Program-made: the position numbers and the translations under genes
NCBI RefSeq assembly: GCF_963422545.1
Contig: NZ_OY730259.1
Location: 1 to 64,000, forward strand
DNA: 64,000 bases
Direction of reading: 5' to 3'
Source: an uncultured Flavobacterium sp.
GTDB lineage: Bacteria > Bacteroidota > Bacteroidia > Flavobacteriales > Flavobacteriaceae
Notes under the pieces: generated by a model
What the model was told of the DNA's origin: nothing
The model's database searches: none
What the model saw: the letters and a program-made list of their open reading frames with translations, nothing else
Part shown: in pieces, positions 8,568 to 17,883 of the stretch
How the letters are laid out: every line of letters starts with the position of its first letter
Position numbering within the stretch: position 1 is the stretch's first letter

Positions 8568-9113
8568 ATGAAAAAGGTAAATTTAGTTGTAGTGCTGTTT
8601 TTAATTTTTACTACAACAATTTTTGGACAAAAAACATTTACGCTAAGCAGTAAAGATTTAGGAGGAGAAGCTTCTAAAATTCAGGAATTCAACGGATTTG
8701 GCTGTTCAGGAGAAAATCAGTCACCAGAATTGTCCTGGAAGAATGCTCCGGAAGGAACAAAAAGTTTTGCCATAACTATGTATGATCCTGACGCACCAAC
8801 CGGAAGCGGATTCTGGCATTGGGTAGTATTTGATATTCCTGCAAACGTGAACGAATTGGTGACCAATGCTGGAACTAAGAGTAATTTGATACCTAAAGGT
8901 GCTGTGCAAAGTATTACAGATTATGGAATTAAAGGATTTGGAGGACCTTGTCCGCCGGCAGGTCATGGATTTCACCAATACATTATAACGGTTTATGCCC
9001 TCAAAACAGATAAACTAGGAACGAACGAGAATACAAATCCTGCCGTAGTAGGCTTTAATCTTTGGAATCAAACATTAGCCAAAGCAAGTATTGTAGCGTA
9101 TTACAAACGATAA
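8568..9113 (+). CDS. Secreted YbhB/YbcL-type PEBP-fold protein
   Basis: I chose the ATG at 8568 over the upstream TTG at 8541 because it starts directly with a clean signal peptide (MKKVNLVVVLFLIFTTTIFGQ). The mature part has the phosphatidylethanolamine-binding-protein fold signatures NQSPELSWKNAPEGTKSFAI, YDPDAPTGSGFWHWVVFDIP and GPCPPAGHGFHQYIITVYAL. Length is 181 residues. Bacterial members are called Raf-kinase-inhibitor-like by homology only; they bind small anionic ligands and have no established role. It is an apparent single gene with its own terminator at 9169-9206 and no obvious link to xylan use. Confidence 0.88.
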   Translation: MKKVNLVVVLFLIFTTTIFGQKTFTLSSKDLGGEASKIQEFNGFGCSGENQSPELSWKNAPEGTKSFAITMYDPDAPTGSGFWHWVVFDIPANVNELVTNAGTKSNLIPKGAVQSITDYGIKGFGGPCPPAGHGFHQYIITVYALKTDKLGTNENTNPAVVGFNLWNQTLAKASIVAYYKR

Positions 9114-9168
9114 TAATAAAGTTTAAAGAATTGTAATTCAGTGTTTTAAATCTTTAATTTAGCCCTAT

Positions 9169-9206
9169 AAAAAGCAGGATAATTTTAAAATTATCCTGCT
9201 TTTTTG
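9169..9206 (+). terminator. Intrinsic terminator after the PEBP gene
   Basis: Complementary arms AAGCAGGATAATTTT and AAAATTATCCTGCTT form a strong self-complementary stem followed by a T-run. It begins 55 bp after the PEBP stop and separates this gene from the GH67 unit. Confidence 0.85.
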
Positions 9207-9277
9207 TTTGTAAAATGAGTTTTTGCAAAAAAACAGGTGTAAAATTTTTTTCTTAAATAACAATATTATATTTTTAC

Positions 9278-9289
9278 GCAACCGATTGC
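9278..9289. promoter_or_regulatory. LacI-type operator GCAACCGATTGC before the GH67 unit
   Basis: The core CAACCGATTG is identical to the core of the perfect sites at 15246 and 22764; only the two outer bases differ, and they differ symmetrically. It lies 123 bp before the GH67 start. A TATATTTT element directly upstream (9267-9274) resembles the TAnnTTTG -7 box, so the operator would sit at the transcription start. Confidence 0.65.
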
Positions 9290-9411
9290 AGTTGTTGTTT
9301 TATTTGTGATAATGTATTATTTACTTTAAAATTTCATCAAATGCTTTCATTAAGCTGTAAAATACTGATTATTTCAAAATGAAAAATTTGAAGAATATAA
9401 TTAAATAGTAG

Positions 9412-11562
9412 ATGACTTTATTAAGATATGTTTTCTGGTTTCTTTTGGTTTCCTTTTCAGCTTCTGCTCAAAAGGATTATAAATTGTGGCTTCAATACAG
9501 TAAGGTTGCTAACGATGATTTAAGAGCAGAATATCTTTCAAATATTCAAGGAATTGTTTCTTTGGGAAATTCTGAGACTGTAAAAATTGCCTGTTCTGAA
9601 TTAGAATTAGGTTTGGGTGAGATGTTAGGAAAGAAATTTGAAAATAAGTCAATAATTACGGGAGATAATACAATTATTATTGGTTCTAAAGAATCGCTAG
9701 GTTCAGAATTTCAAAAAGAAATTGGAAATTTTGATCAGATTAATGAAGAAGGTTTTATTATAAAATCGATTTCATTAAAAAATAAAAAACAGATTGTCAT
9801 TACAGGAAAAAAAGATATTGGTGTTTTATATGGTGTTTATAGTTTCTTAAGATTAATTCAGACTAATCAGCCGATTTCAAATTTAAATAGTATTGATTCG
9901 CCAAAAACAAATATCAGAATCTTAAATCATTGGGATAATTTAGACCGAACTGTTGAACGCGGTTACGCCGGATTCTCTTTATGGAATTGGCAAAAATTAC
10001 CAGATTTTATAGATCAGCGTTATATTGATTATGCCAGAGCCAATGCATCAATTGGGATTAACGGAACTGTTTTGACTAATGTAAATGCAAATGCTCTAAT
10101 CTTAACACCTCAATATTTAGAGAAAGTTCAAGCTTTGGCTAATGTATACAGACCCTACGGAATAAAAGTATATTTAACTGCAAGATTTTCGGCACCAATT
10201 GAAATTGGAGGTTTAAAAACGGCCGACCCAAAAGATGCTGAAGTAATAAAGTGGTGGAAAAATAAAGCAGCTGAAATTTACAAGCAAATCCCTGATTTTG
10301 GAGGCTTTTTAGTGAAAGCAAATTCAGAAGGTCAGCCTGGGCCTCAAAATTACGGAAGAGACCACGTTGACGGAGCCAATATGCTGGCTGATGCTGTAGC
10401 ACCTTTTGGGGGCATAATTATGTGGCGTGCATTTGTGTATTCAGAACATGACGCTAATGATCGTGCAAAACAAGCATACGCTGAATTTGTGCCTTACGAC
10501 GGAAAATTTAGAGAAAATGTGATTGTTCAGGTAAAAAATGGTCCAATCGATTTTCAGCCTCGTGAACCTTTTCATCCCATGTTTGGTGCGATGCAAAAAA
10601 CACCTTTAATGATGGAGTTTCAAATCACACAGGAATATCTGGGTTTTAGTTCTCATTTGGTTTATCTGCCCAAATTATTTCAGGAAGTTTTAGAGTCTGA
10701 CACCTATCAAAAAGGGAAAGGTACTACGATTGCCAAAGTAATTGATGGTTCTTTGAGTCATACAAAACTTACCGGTATTGCGGGTGTTTCGAATATAGGA
10801 AATGATCTAAACTGGACCGGACATCCTTTTGCACAAGCGAATTGGTATGGCTTTGGAAGACTAGCCTGGAATCCTTATTTAGACTCAGAAACTATTGCTG
10901 ATGAATGGTTGAGGTGTACATTTTCGAACGATGAAAATTTCATAAAACCGGTTGCGGCTATGATGATTGAATCAAGAGAAGCAGTTGTAAATTACATGAC
11001 GCCTTTGGGTTTGCATCACATTATGGATACAGGGCATCATTATGGTCCGGGACCGTGGGTTTCTAATTTATGAAGACCGGAATGGAATCCGGTGTATTAT
11101 CACAAAGCTGATAAAAACGGAATAGGTTTCGACCGTTCTAAAACGGGAACCAATGCCACAGCACAATATGCTCCTGAAATAGCGAAAATTTTTGATAATC
11201 CGGATACCTGTCCCGAGAAAGATTTATTGTGGTTTCATCATGTTTCCTGGGATTATAAACTAAAAAATGGACAAACACTTTGGGATGGTCTGGCTTTAAA
11301 ATATCAGGAAGGTGTAAATCAGGTAAAAGAAATGCAGAATACCTGGAACAAAACTGAAAAATATGTTGACAATGACCGTTTTAAGGAAGTCCAGATGTTA
11401 TTAAAAATTCAGTATCAGGAAGCAAAGTGGTGGCGCGATGCCTGCCTGCTTTATTTTCAGCAATATTCGGGTAAAGAATTGCCGGTTGGAGTAGAGAAGC
11501 CAAAACTGTCCTTAGACTATTTTAAATCATTAAAATTTCCTTTTGCACCAGGGAATGGATAG
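9412..11562 (+). pseudogene. GH67 alpha-glucuronidase interrupted by an in-frame TGA
   Basis: The frame runs 716 codons, close to the usual GH67 length of about 700, but codon 554 is TGA (11071-11073). Before it stand a signal peptide (MTLLRYVFWFLLVSFSASAQ), the N-terminal domain and the TIM barrel. The GH67 catalytic residues are visible: acid E306 in KANSEGQPGP, and base residues D380 in NGPIDFQPREP and E402 in PLMMEFQITQEY. The sequence stops at GPGPWVSNL and resumes in the same frame with RPEWNPVYYHKADKNGIGFD, where relatives have Gly or a similar residue, so a GGA-to-TGA change is the likely lesion. The missing C-terminal domain (about 160 residues) helps shape the active site and dimer, so the product is probably inactive. 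GH67 normally removes methyl-glucuronate from the non-reducing end of xylo-oligosaccharides. It heads a unit with SDR, uxuA and GH10. Confidence 0.88.
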
Positions 11563-11587
11563 GTAAATGAACTATTGAGTAATTGTA

Positions 11588-11708
11588 ACGCGGATGAGAC
11601 GGATTCGCTATCGCGAAGACAAGGAAAAAAACGGATTTTTTCCAATAAAAAATAAAAAAATCTGTGTAAATCAGCGTTTTCGCGATAGCGAATCAGTTTA
11701 ATCAGCGT
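11588..11708. repeat. Imperfect long hairpin repeat with 16-bp perfect arms
   Basis: Arms GATTCGCTATCGCGAA (11602-11617) and TTCGCGATAGCGAATC (11679-11694) are perfect inverted repeats. The flanks and the inner part also pair imperfectly, giving about 120 nt of hairpin-forming DNA between GH67 and the SDR gene. Words such as 'cggattttt' and 'aaatcagcg' recur in the repeats near 12.5, 30 and 31.5 kb. Confidence 0.75.
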
Positions 11709-11731
11709 CCGATAAATATATTTTAAAAAAC

Positions 11732-12469
11732 ATGAGCACAAAAACAGCAATTGTAACCGGAGGAAATTCGGGTTTGGGTTTTGCAACAGCAAAAAAATTA
11801 TGCGATAACGGAATCAAAACCTATATAATTGGAAGAACAAAAGAAAAAACACAAGAAGCTTGCAAAGAAATTGGACCCAATGCAATTCCTGTGCTTTTTG
11901 ATCTTAATAATATTGATGGAATTGCAGAAATGATCGAGAATCTGACCAGAGAAAATCCGATTGATATTTTGGTAAATAATGCAGGAATCAATCTGAAAAA
12001 GGAATTTTTAGAAGTTACTGATGAAGATTTTTTATCAGTAATTCATACCAATTTGTTAAGTGTTTTTGCCGTTAGTAAAGCTGTTGTAAAAAATATGAAA
12101 GAAAATGGCGGTGGAAGTATTATTAACATTAGTTCAATGGCTTCACAATACGGAATTCCGAAAGTAATAGCATATTCTGCCAGTAAAGGAGCAATTGAAT
12201 CCATGACACGTGCAATGGCAGTAGAATTGGCGCCAGTTGGGATTCGGGTAAATTGTATCGCACCGGGTTTTATTAAAACAAAAATGTCAGAGAAAGCTTT
12301 GGACAATGATCCGGAAAGAAAAAACAAGGTACTTTCGAGAACACCGATGGGTGTTTTAGGGGAACCATCAGATATTGCAGATGCGGTGTATTATTTCGCC
12401 TTGAGCGAATCAAAATATACAACCGGAACCATTTTGCCAGTTGATGGAGGAAATAGTATTGGTTTTTAA
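11732..12469 (+). CDS. SDR-family oxidoreductase, probable D-mannonate (fructuronate) oxidoreductase
   Basis: The 245-residue protein is a classical short-chain dehydrogenase: cofactor motif TGGNSGLGFA near residue 12, NNAG near 86, catalytic Ser in INISSMAS and YSASK near 152, and the C-terminal PVDGGNSIGF. The arginine in the fold's early loop (IIGRTKEKT) hints at NADP(H) use. Position between an alpha-glucuronidase and mannonate dehydratase suggests it interconverts fructuronate and mannonate, the step done in some bacteria by an SDR-type UxuB. General sugar-acid or gluconate dehydrogenase activity is the alternative. It is cytoplasmic and probably part of the GH67-uxuA unit, though hairpin repeats flank it on both sides. 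Confidence 0.8.
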   Translation: MSTKTAIVTGGNSGLGFATAKKLCDNGIKTYIIGRTKEKTQEACKEIGPNAIPVLFDLNNIDGIAEMIENLTRENPIDILVNNAGINLKKEFLEVTDEDFLSVIHTNLLSVFAVSKAVVKNMKENGGGSIINISSMASQYGIPKVIAYSASKGAIESMTRAMAVELAPVGIRVNCIAPGFIKTKMSEKALDNDPERKNKVLSRTPMGVLGEPSDIADAVYYFALSESKYTTGTILPVDGGNSIGF

Positions 12470-12483
12470 ATCAAAGCCACAGA

Positions 12484-12712
12484 TTTTAAGAAAGAGGTTT
12501 TCGGACTTTGACACCCGAGCGATAGCGAACGGACGAAGTAAATAGTTGCTAACTTAAATTGCCTATAGAGGAACGCGGATTAAACGGATTTTTCATCTAT
12601 TATTTTTAAAATCCGTATCATCTGCGTTCCTTTCGCAAAGAGTTAGATAGAATTAAAGGATTATAAAGATTAAAAAATAAAATCTGCTTAATCTGCGTGA
12701 AAAAATAGCTAA
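12484..12712. repeat. Intergenic repeat block with a 61-nt hairpin
   Basis: This fills most of the 309-bp gap between SDR and uxuA. The segment 12570-12630 is an imperfect hairpin: GGAACGCGGATTAAACGG pairs largely with the end TCATCTGCGTTCC. It is followed by 'ttaaaggattataaagatt' and 'aaaatctgcttaatctgcg', which recur almost unchanged near 30140-30185 and partly near 31515-31560. No gene or clear promoter was seen. Confidence 0.65.
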
Positions 12713-12778
12713 CACATTATATTTAATTTGGAAATCAACACAGAATCTATGTTTAAATAATTCTAATAGTAGTTTAGT

Positions 12779-13960
12779 ATGATAAAAATGCAGCAAACCA
12801 TGCGTTGGTTTGGTCCTCAGGATAATGTGACTTTAAAAGATATCAAGCAAGCCGGAGCAGCAGGAATTGTGACGGCTTTGCATCATATTCCTGTTGGAGA
12901 AATCTGGACAATTGATCAAATTGAAGAAAGGAAACAAATGATTATCGAAGGCGGATTAGAGTGGTTGGTTGTAGAAAGCTTGCCTGTTCATGAAGAAATA
13001 AAACGCGCCACCGGAAACTATTTGCAATACATTGAAAACTATAAAATTAGCATCAAAAATCTTTCAGAGTGCGGCATTAAAATCATCACTTATAATTTTA
13101 TGCCGGTTTTAGACTGGGTTAGAACAGATCACAATTTTGTCAATGAAGATGGAAGTAAGGCTTTGTTATATAATCAGGAAGCCTTTACTTATTTTGATGT
13201 TTTTTTGTTAAAAAGACCCAATTCAGAAAATGATTATTCTGAAACCGAAAAAGAAAAAGCGCTACAATTTGGTAATAAACTTTCGCAAGAAGAAAAAGAA
13301 TTACTTTTTAAAAATGTGTTATTAGGATTGCCGGGCAGTAAAATCAATTTTACAGCTCAGGAAATTCTTTCACTATTAGATAATTACGCTGAAATTACTA
13401 ATGAGAAATTAAGAGAAAACCTGATTTATTTCTTATCAGAAGTAGCTCCAGTGGCTGCTGAATGTGATTCAAAATTAGCCATACATCCTGATGATCCGCC
13501 ATTTTCGGTTTTAGGTTTGCCCAGAATTGTTTCTACCGAAGATGATATCAAAAAAATATTGTTTGCAGTTCCTTTAAATTCGAATGGATTGTGTTATTGT
13601 ACAGGCTCGTTGGGAGCAGATCCGAAAAATAATCTGGAAAGAATTATTGATGATTGGGGAGACAGAATTCACTTTTTACATCTTCGAAATACCTTCCGCG
13701 AAAGCGAAACTATTTTCAGGGAATCAGAACATTTGATGGGTGATACAAAAATGGAAAGCATTGTCGAAAAAATTCTTTTACTAATGAATTCCAGAAAAGT
13801 AAGTTTGCCTATGCGTCCTGATCATGGATTTTTGCATGACGTTGACAAAGAAAAAGAAACCTATCCGGGATATTCTTTAGTGGGAAGATTAAAAGGTCTT
13901 GCCGAACTCCGGGGATTGGAAATGGGAATCGCTTATAAGCTTGAAAACAATATTTTTTGA
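12779..13960 (+). CDS. uxuA: Mannonate dehydratase
   Basis: The 393-residue protein matches UxuA from end to end: QTMRWFGPQDNVTLKDIKQA at the start, ALHHIPVGEIW, KIITYNFMPVLDWVRTD, a metal-site region LAIHPDDPPFSVLGLPR and FCYCTG-like NGLCYCTGSLGADP, then IHFLHLRNT and the C-terminal MRPDHGFLHD. It dehydrates D-mannonate to 2-keto-3-deoxy-gluconate in the cytoplasm, a step in breakdown of the glucuronic acid freed from xylan. The annotated start is the ATG at 12779; the ATG three codons later is equally possible. Glucuronate isomerase and KDG kinase/aldolase are not in the window and must be elsewhere. Confidence 0.95.
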   Translation: MIKMQQTMRWFGPQDNVTLKDIKQAGAAGIVTALHHIPVGEIWTIDQIEERKQMIIEGGLEWLVVESLPVHEEIKRATGNYLQYIENYKISIKNLSECGIKIITYNFMPVLDWVRTDHNFVNEDGSKALLYNQEAFTYFDVFLLKRPNSENDYSETEKEKALQFGNKLSQEEKELLFKNVLLGLPGSKINFTAQEILSLLDNYAEITNEKLRENLIYFLSEVAPVAAECDSKLAIHPDDPPFSVLGLPRIVSTEDDIKKILFAVPLNSNGLCYCTGSLGADPKNNLERIIDDWGDRIHFLHLRNTFRESETIFRESEHLMGDTKMESIVEKILLLMNSRKVSLPMRPDHGFLHDVDKEKETYPGYSLVGRLKGLAELRGLEMGIAYKLENNIF

Positions 13961-14011
13961 AATTTTAAAAACTCAGGAATAAAATTAACTACTAACCTTA
14001 AACCAATAAAA

Positions 14012-15127
14012 ATGAGATTAATTAATCGCTATTTACCGCTCTTGTCTCTTATAATTTTAAGCAGCTGTAATGTGAAAAAAGAAAAAACTGCTATTTCATT
14101 AAAAGACAGTTATAAAAATGATTTTTATATAGGAACTGCCTTGAGTGCAGATCAAATTGAAGAAAAAAACGCCAAAGAAGATTCGTTAATAAAAAAGGAG
14201 TTTAATGCTATAACAGCCGAGAATATCATGAAATCGATGTTTGTACATCCTTTTAAAGACAAATATGATTTTACCCTGACGGATAAATTTATTGCCTATG
14301 GCGAAAAAAACAAGATGTTTATTCATGGTCACACTTTAATTTGGCACAGCCAGCTGGCGCCTTGGATGCAAAAAATTAAAGACAGCACAGAAATGAAAGC
14401 TTTTATGAAAGATCATATCACTACAATTGTTTCTAAATACAAAGGCAGAGTTGATTCCTGGGATGTGGTCAATGAAGCTTTGAACGAGGACGGGACTTTA
14501 AGAAAATCGATTTTTTTAAATACGCTTGGAGACAGATATCTTGTAGACGCTTTTAAGTGGGCTGCAGCTGCTGATCCAAAAGTAGATTTGTATTATAATG
14601 ATTATAATAATGAAGAGCCGGCCAAAAGAGCCGGAAATATTGCTTTAATCAAAAAGATCAAGGCAGCAGGAGGAAAAATTGATGGTGTGGGTATTCAGGC
14701 ACATTGGAAATTGCAGCATCCATCATTAGAAGAAATTGAGAAAAGTATTTTAGAATATTCTGCCCTTGGTGTAAAAGTAGCTTTTACTGAACTTGATATT
14801 TCTGTACTGCCAAATCCACGAGATTTAAATGGTGCCGATGTAAATCAGAATTTTGAAGCAAATGCTAAAATGAATCCTTATCCTAAAACACTTCCGGATT
14901 CTGTACAGGTAAAACTTGCTGACCGTTACGCCGCAATTTTTAAATTATTTTTAAAGCATAAAGATAAAATTAGCCGTGTAACATTTTGGGGAGTTCATGA
15001 TGGACAGTCGTGGTTAAATGACTGGCCTATAAAAGGCAGGACAAATTACCCATTGTTATTTGATAAAGACTTAAAGCATAAAAAAGCTTATGACAGTGTA
15101 ATTAAATTAAAAGATACAAAACAATAA
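14012..15127 (+). CDS. GH10 endo-1,4-beta-xylanase, lipoprotein
   Basis: This 371-residue protein starts with a lipoprotein signal (LLSLIILSSCN, lipid Cys near residue 19), so it is probably anchored to the cell surface or periplasmic face. GH10 hallmarks follow: HGHTLIWHSQLAPW, acid/base E155 in SWDVVNEALNEDG, nucleophile E260 in VAFTELDISV, and WGVHDGQSWL near the end. It hydrolyses internal beta-1,4 bonds of xylan. It is the only recognisable endo-xylanase in the window, so it probably makes the first cuts for the SusC/SusD import systems. It follows uxuA by 51 bp and is probably in the same operon. Confidence 0.95.
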   Translation: MRLINRYLPLLSLIILSSCNVKKEKTAISLKDSYKNDFYIGTALSADQIEEKNAKEDSLIKKEFNAITAENIMKSMFVHPFKDKYDFTLTDKFIAYGEKNKMFIHGHTLIWHSQLAPWMQKIKDSTEMKAFMKDHITTIVSKYKGRVDSWDVVNEALNEDGTLRKSIFLNTLGDRYLVDAFKWAAAADPKVDLYYNDYNNEEPAKRAGNIALIKKIKAAGGKIDGVGIQAHWKLQHPSLEEIEKSILEYSALGVKVAFTELDISVLPNPRDLNGADVNQNFEANAKMNPYPKTLPDSVQVKLADRYAAIFKLFLKHKDKISRVTFWGVHDGQSWLNDWPIKGRTNYPLLFDKDLKHKKAYDSVIKLKDTKQ

Positions 15128-15164
15128 AAATTGCCCTTAAAAAACATTTTTTCTTGCAGAGTAC

Positions 15165-15176
15165 ACAACCGAATGT
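15165..15176. promoter_or_regulatory. LacI-type operator ACAACCGAATGT (11 of 12)
   Basis: It differs at one base from the perfect motif 81 bp downstream at 15246. It lies in the 221-bp gap between the GH10 gene and the GPH symporter gene, upstream of the likely -33 box, and could form a looped complex with the second site. Confidence 0.55.
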
Positions 15177-15214
15177 GCCTTTTATTTTATTTACTGAAAT
15201 AATGTAAAATGAAC

Positions 15215-15244
15215 TTGTGTGTTCTGTTTTTTTATATAAATTTA
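15215..15244 (+). promoter_or_regulatory. Probable promoter of the symporter-xylAB operon
   Basis: A TTG (15215-15217), a 19-bp spacer and TAAATTTA (15237-15244) fit the Bacteroidota TTG-N(17-23)-TAnnTTTG pattern with one mismatch. The operator at 15246-15257 lies directly behind the -7 box. The 5' leader would be about 95 nt. Confidence 0.45.
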
Positions 15245-15245
15245 C

Positions 15246-15257
15246 ACAACCGATTGT
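15246..15257. promoter_or_regulatory. LacI-type operator ACAACCGATTGT (perfect)
   Basis: This is an exact copy of the 12-bp motif, 91 bp before the GPH symporter ATG and adjacent to the -7 box, placed to block transcription initiation. The centre is CG, as in most LacI-family operators. Confidence 0.7.
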
Positions 15258-15348
15258 TTTATTAATTGTTTGCTTTACAAAACCAAATAACTAAACGAAA
15301 TCTTAGAAAAATAAAATTTGATTTCGTACCAAATTAACCACATAAATA

Positions 15349-16782
15349 ATGAATTACATTTCACAAAAATTATCCATTAAAGAAAAAATAGGGTATAGCT
15401 TAGGAGATCTTGCTGCAAATTTAGTTTTCCAGACTTTAATGACCTACCTGGCATATTTTTATACTGATATTTATGGATTATCACCTACAGATTCTTCGAT
15501 CATTATGCTTGTTGTGGGATTAGTGGCGGCTTTTATTTTTAATCCTATTATAGGTGTATTAGCAGACAGAACCATTACAAAATGGGGAAAATTTAGACCA
15601 TGGATTTTAATAACTGCCATACCTTTAGGTGTCATTGCATTATTAGCTTTTTCCACACCTAATTTCTCTTATCATGGAAAAGTAATTTATGCCGTTGCAA
15701 CCTATACTTTATTACTACTGTTTTATGCCAGCAATAATTTGCCCTATTCAGCTTTGAGTGGTGTTATTACAGGCGACATGAAAGAAAGAAATAGTCTGTC
15801 GTCCTATCGTTTTGTGGCCGTTATGTTTGCACAATTCTTCGTTCAGGTTTTTATGCTGGGAATTATTAAAAGTGCCGGAAATGGAGACAAAGCTATAGGT
15901 ATTGAAAAAGTAATGACCGTTTTGGCTATTATTGGTACAATCATGCTGCTGATCACATTTTTAACAACAAAAGAGCGTATTATTCCAAAACCGGAACAAA
16001 AATCCAGTGTCCGTGAAGACCTAAGCGATTTAATGAAAAACAAGCCTTGGCTGATTATGTTAAGTCTTACAACGCTGGTATTCATTACTTTGTCAATGAA
16101 AGGAGGTTCTTATGTGTATTATTTTGAAAATTATGTCAATAAAGAACAATTGGCACTTTTTATACAACCAATTTTAGATGTATTGTCAAAAATAGGATTG
16201 AATTATTTTGGAAATGATCCCGTTTCTGCAGGTTTTGGGTTATTTAATGCGGGCGGAATTATCTTTATGATTGTCGGAATTACTTTGTCGAAAAGCTTGG
16301 CTGATAAATACGGTAAGAGAAATATATTCGGTTTGTTTTTATTCATTTCGACCTTATTTGTTCTCGCCTTTTATTTCTTTCCGCCAACGGCCATTGGCTT
16401 CATATTTTTCTCCCAGATTTTACATGGATTTTTCTACGGAATCACAATTCCGCTTTTGTGGGCAATGATTGCTGATGTTGCTGATTACTCAGAATGGCTG
16501 AATAACCGCCGTGCTACAGCAATTATTTTTTCGGCTATGATGGTAGGTTTAAAAGCAGGTTTAAGTATTGGAGGTTCATTGACAACCCTGTTTTTAGGCT
16601 ATTTTCACTATGTGCCAAATTCACCAACCCAAACAGATTTTGCTGTAAACGGAATCAAATTATTGGTCAGTATTTTTCCTGCAATACCGTTTTTAACGGG
16701 CGTTACGCTATTATTTTTCTATAAAATAGATAAAAAAATGGAAGTACAAATAGAGACCGATTTAAAAGAAAAAAGAACTTAA
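15349..16782 (+). CDS. GPH-family sugar:cation symporter (MFS superfamily)
   Basis: The 477-residue protein has about 12 hydrophobic segments. It carries the glycoside-pentoside-hexuronide transporter signatures: KIGYSLGDLAANLVFQTL at the N-terminus, PIIGVLADRTITKWGKFRPW near residue 66, NLPYSALSGVITGDMKERNS near 128, and IADVADYSEWLNNRRATA near 370. It should carry xylose, xylo-oligosaccharides or hexuronides across the inner membrane with a cation. Its place in an operon with a cytoplasmic GH43, xylA and xylB suggests short xylo-oligosaccharides or xylose. A paralogue is encoded at 51660-53126, and both end with the same MEVQIETDLKE segment. Confidence 0.9.
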   Translation: MNYISQKLSIKEKIGYSLGDLAANLVFQTLMTYLAYFYTDIYGLSPTDSSIIMLVVGLVAAFIFNPIIGVLADRTITKWGKFRPWILITAIPLGVIALLAFSTPNFSYHGKVIYAVATYTLLLLFYASNNLPYSALSGVITGDMKERNSLSSYRFVAVMFAQFFVQVFMLGIIKSAGNGDKAIGIEKVMTVLAIIGTIMLLITFLTTKERIIPKPEQKSSVREDLSDLMKNKPWLIMLSLTTLVFITLSMKGGSYVYYFENYVNKEQLALFIQPILDVLSKIGLNYFGNDPVSAGFGLFNAGGIIFMIVGITLSKSLADKYGKRNIFGLFLFISTLFVLAFYFFPPTAIGFIFFSQILHGFFYGITIPLLWAMIADVADYSEWLNNRRATAIIFSAMMVGLKAGLSIGGSLTTLFLGYFHYVPNSPTQTDFAVNGIKLLVSIFPAIPFLTGVTLLFFYKIDKKMEVQIETDLKEKRT

Positions 16783-16811
16783 TTATTTTATATAAAACAA
16801 AAACACGACTA

Positions 16812-17846
16812 ATGCCAGAAGATAGTATTGAAGAAATTAATTTCGATCAAATTAATAAAAAAGCAATTTCGCAACCCTTGGTATCCCATATTTATACCGC
16901 CGATCCATCGGCGCACGTATTTAATGGTAAAATTTATATTTATCCTTCGCACGATATAGATGCCGGTATTCCTTTTAATGATAATGGAGATCATTTTGGT
17001 ATGGAAGATTACCATGTATTTTCAATGGAAAACATCAATTCTGAAGCTGTAGATAATGGCCTTGCGTTACATGTTGATGATGTAGCCTGGGCAGAAAAAC
17101 AAATGTGGGCTCCTGATGCAGCTTGTAAAAATGGGAAATATTACTTGTATTTTCCAGCCAAACGTTCGAACGGAATCTTTCAGATAGGAGTTGCTGTAAG
17201 TGATTCTCCGGTTGGTCCATTTTTGCCGCAACCTGAAGCTATTAAAGGAAGTTATAGCATTGATCCGGCTGTTTTTGAAGATACAGACGGAAAATATTAT
17301 ATTTATTTTGGAGGTATTTGGGGCGGACAGCTTCAAAAATACCGAAATAATAATTATGGTCAGGATTATGAAGAACCTTTGGATAATGAAACTGCTTTAG
17401 GCCCTTTAGTGGCTTTGCTTAGTGATGATATGCTGGAATTTGCTGAAGCTCCAAAAGAAATTAAAATTTTGGATGAAGAAGGAAAAGTCCTTTTGGCAGG
17501 AGATAATGACAGACGTTTTTTTGAGGCGTCCTGGGTGCATAAATACAACGGAAAATATTATTTTTCATACTCTACCGGTGACACTCATTTTATTTGTTAT
17601 GCAATAGGCGATAATCCATACGGGCCTTTTACCTATCAGGGCCGAATCCTGAATCCTGTTGTAGGCTGGACTTCACATCATTCTATTTGCAAGGTTGATA
17701 AGGACTGGTATTTATTTTATCACGATTCAAGTTTATCAAAAGGAATAACGCATTTGCGAAGTATGAAAGTGACAAAAATAGATTATCTCGAAGATGGTTC
17801 AATCATTACAATAGATCCTTATGATATTAAAAAATCAGCAGATTAA
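16812..17846 (+). CDS. Cytoplasmic GH43 beta-xylosidase/alpha-L-arabinofuranosidase
   Basis: The 344-residue protein has no signal peptide. The five-bladed-propeller catalytic residues of GH43 are recognisable: the base Asp in IYTADPSAHVFNGKIYIYP, the pKa-modulating Asp in YSIDPAVFEDTDGKYYIYFG, and the acid Glu in RRFFEASWVHKYNGKYYFSYS. The inner-membrane symporter ends 27 bp upstream, which suggests that imported xylo-oligosaccharides or arabinosylated oligomers are split here to feed XylA. Family alone does not separate xylosidase from arabinofuranosidase; location favours beta-xylosidase. Confidence 0.9.
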   Translation: MPEDSIEEINFDQINKKAISQPLVSHIYTADPSAHVFNGKIYIYPSHDIDAGIPFNDNGDHFGMEDYHVFSMENINSEAVDNGLALHVDDVAWAEKQMWAPDAACKNGKYYLYFPAKRSNGIFQIGVAVSDSPVGPFLPQPEAIKGSYSIDPAVFEDTDGKYYIYFGGIWGGQLQKYRNNNYGQDYEEPLDNETALGPLVALLSDDMLEFAEAPKEIKILDEEGKVLLAGDNDRRFFEASWVHKYNGKYYFSYSTGDTHFICYAIGDNPYGPFTYQGRILNPVVGWTSHHSICKVDKDWYLFYHDSSLSKGITHLRSMKVTKIDYLEDGSIITIDPYDIKKSAD

Positions 17847-17883
17847 AGTTGACGAAAAGTAATAGGTTTAAATTTTATTTTCT

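Noticed and set aside
11071..11073. TGA in GH67 as a selenocysteine or recoded codon
   Set aside because: Relatives have an ordinary residue at a non-catalytic position, and no selenocysteine-insertion hairpin is visible; a point mutation is simpler.
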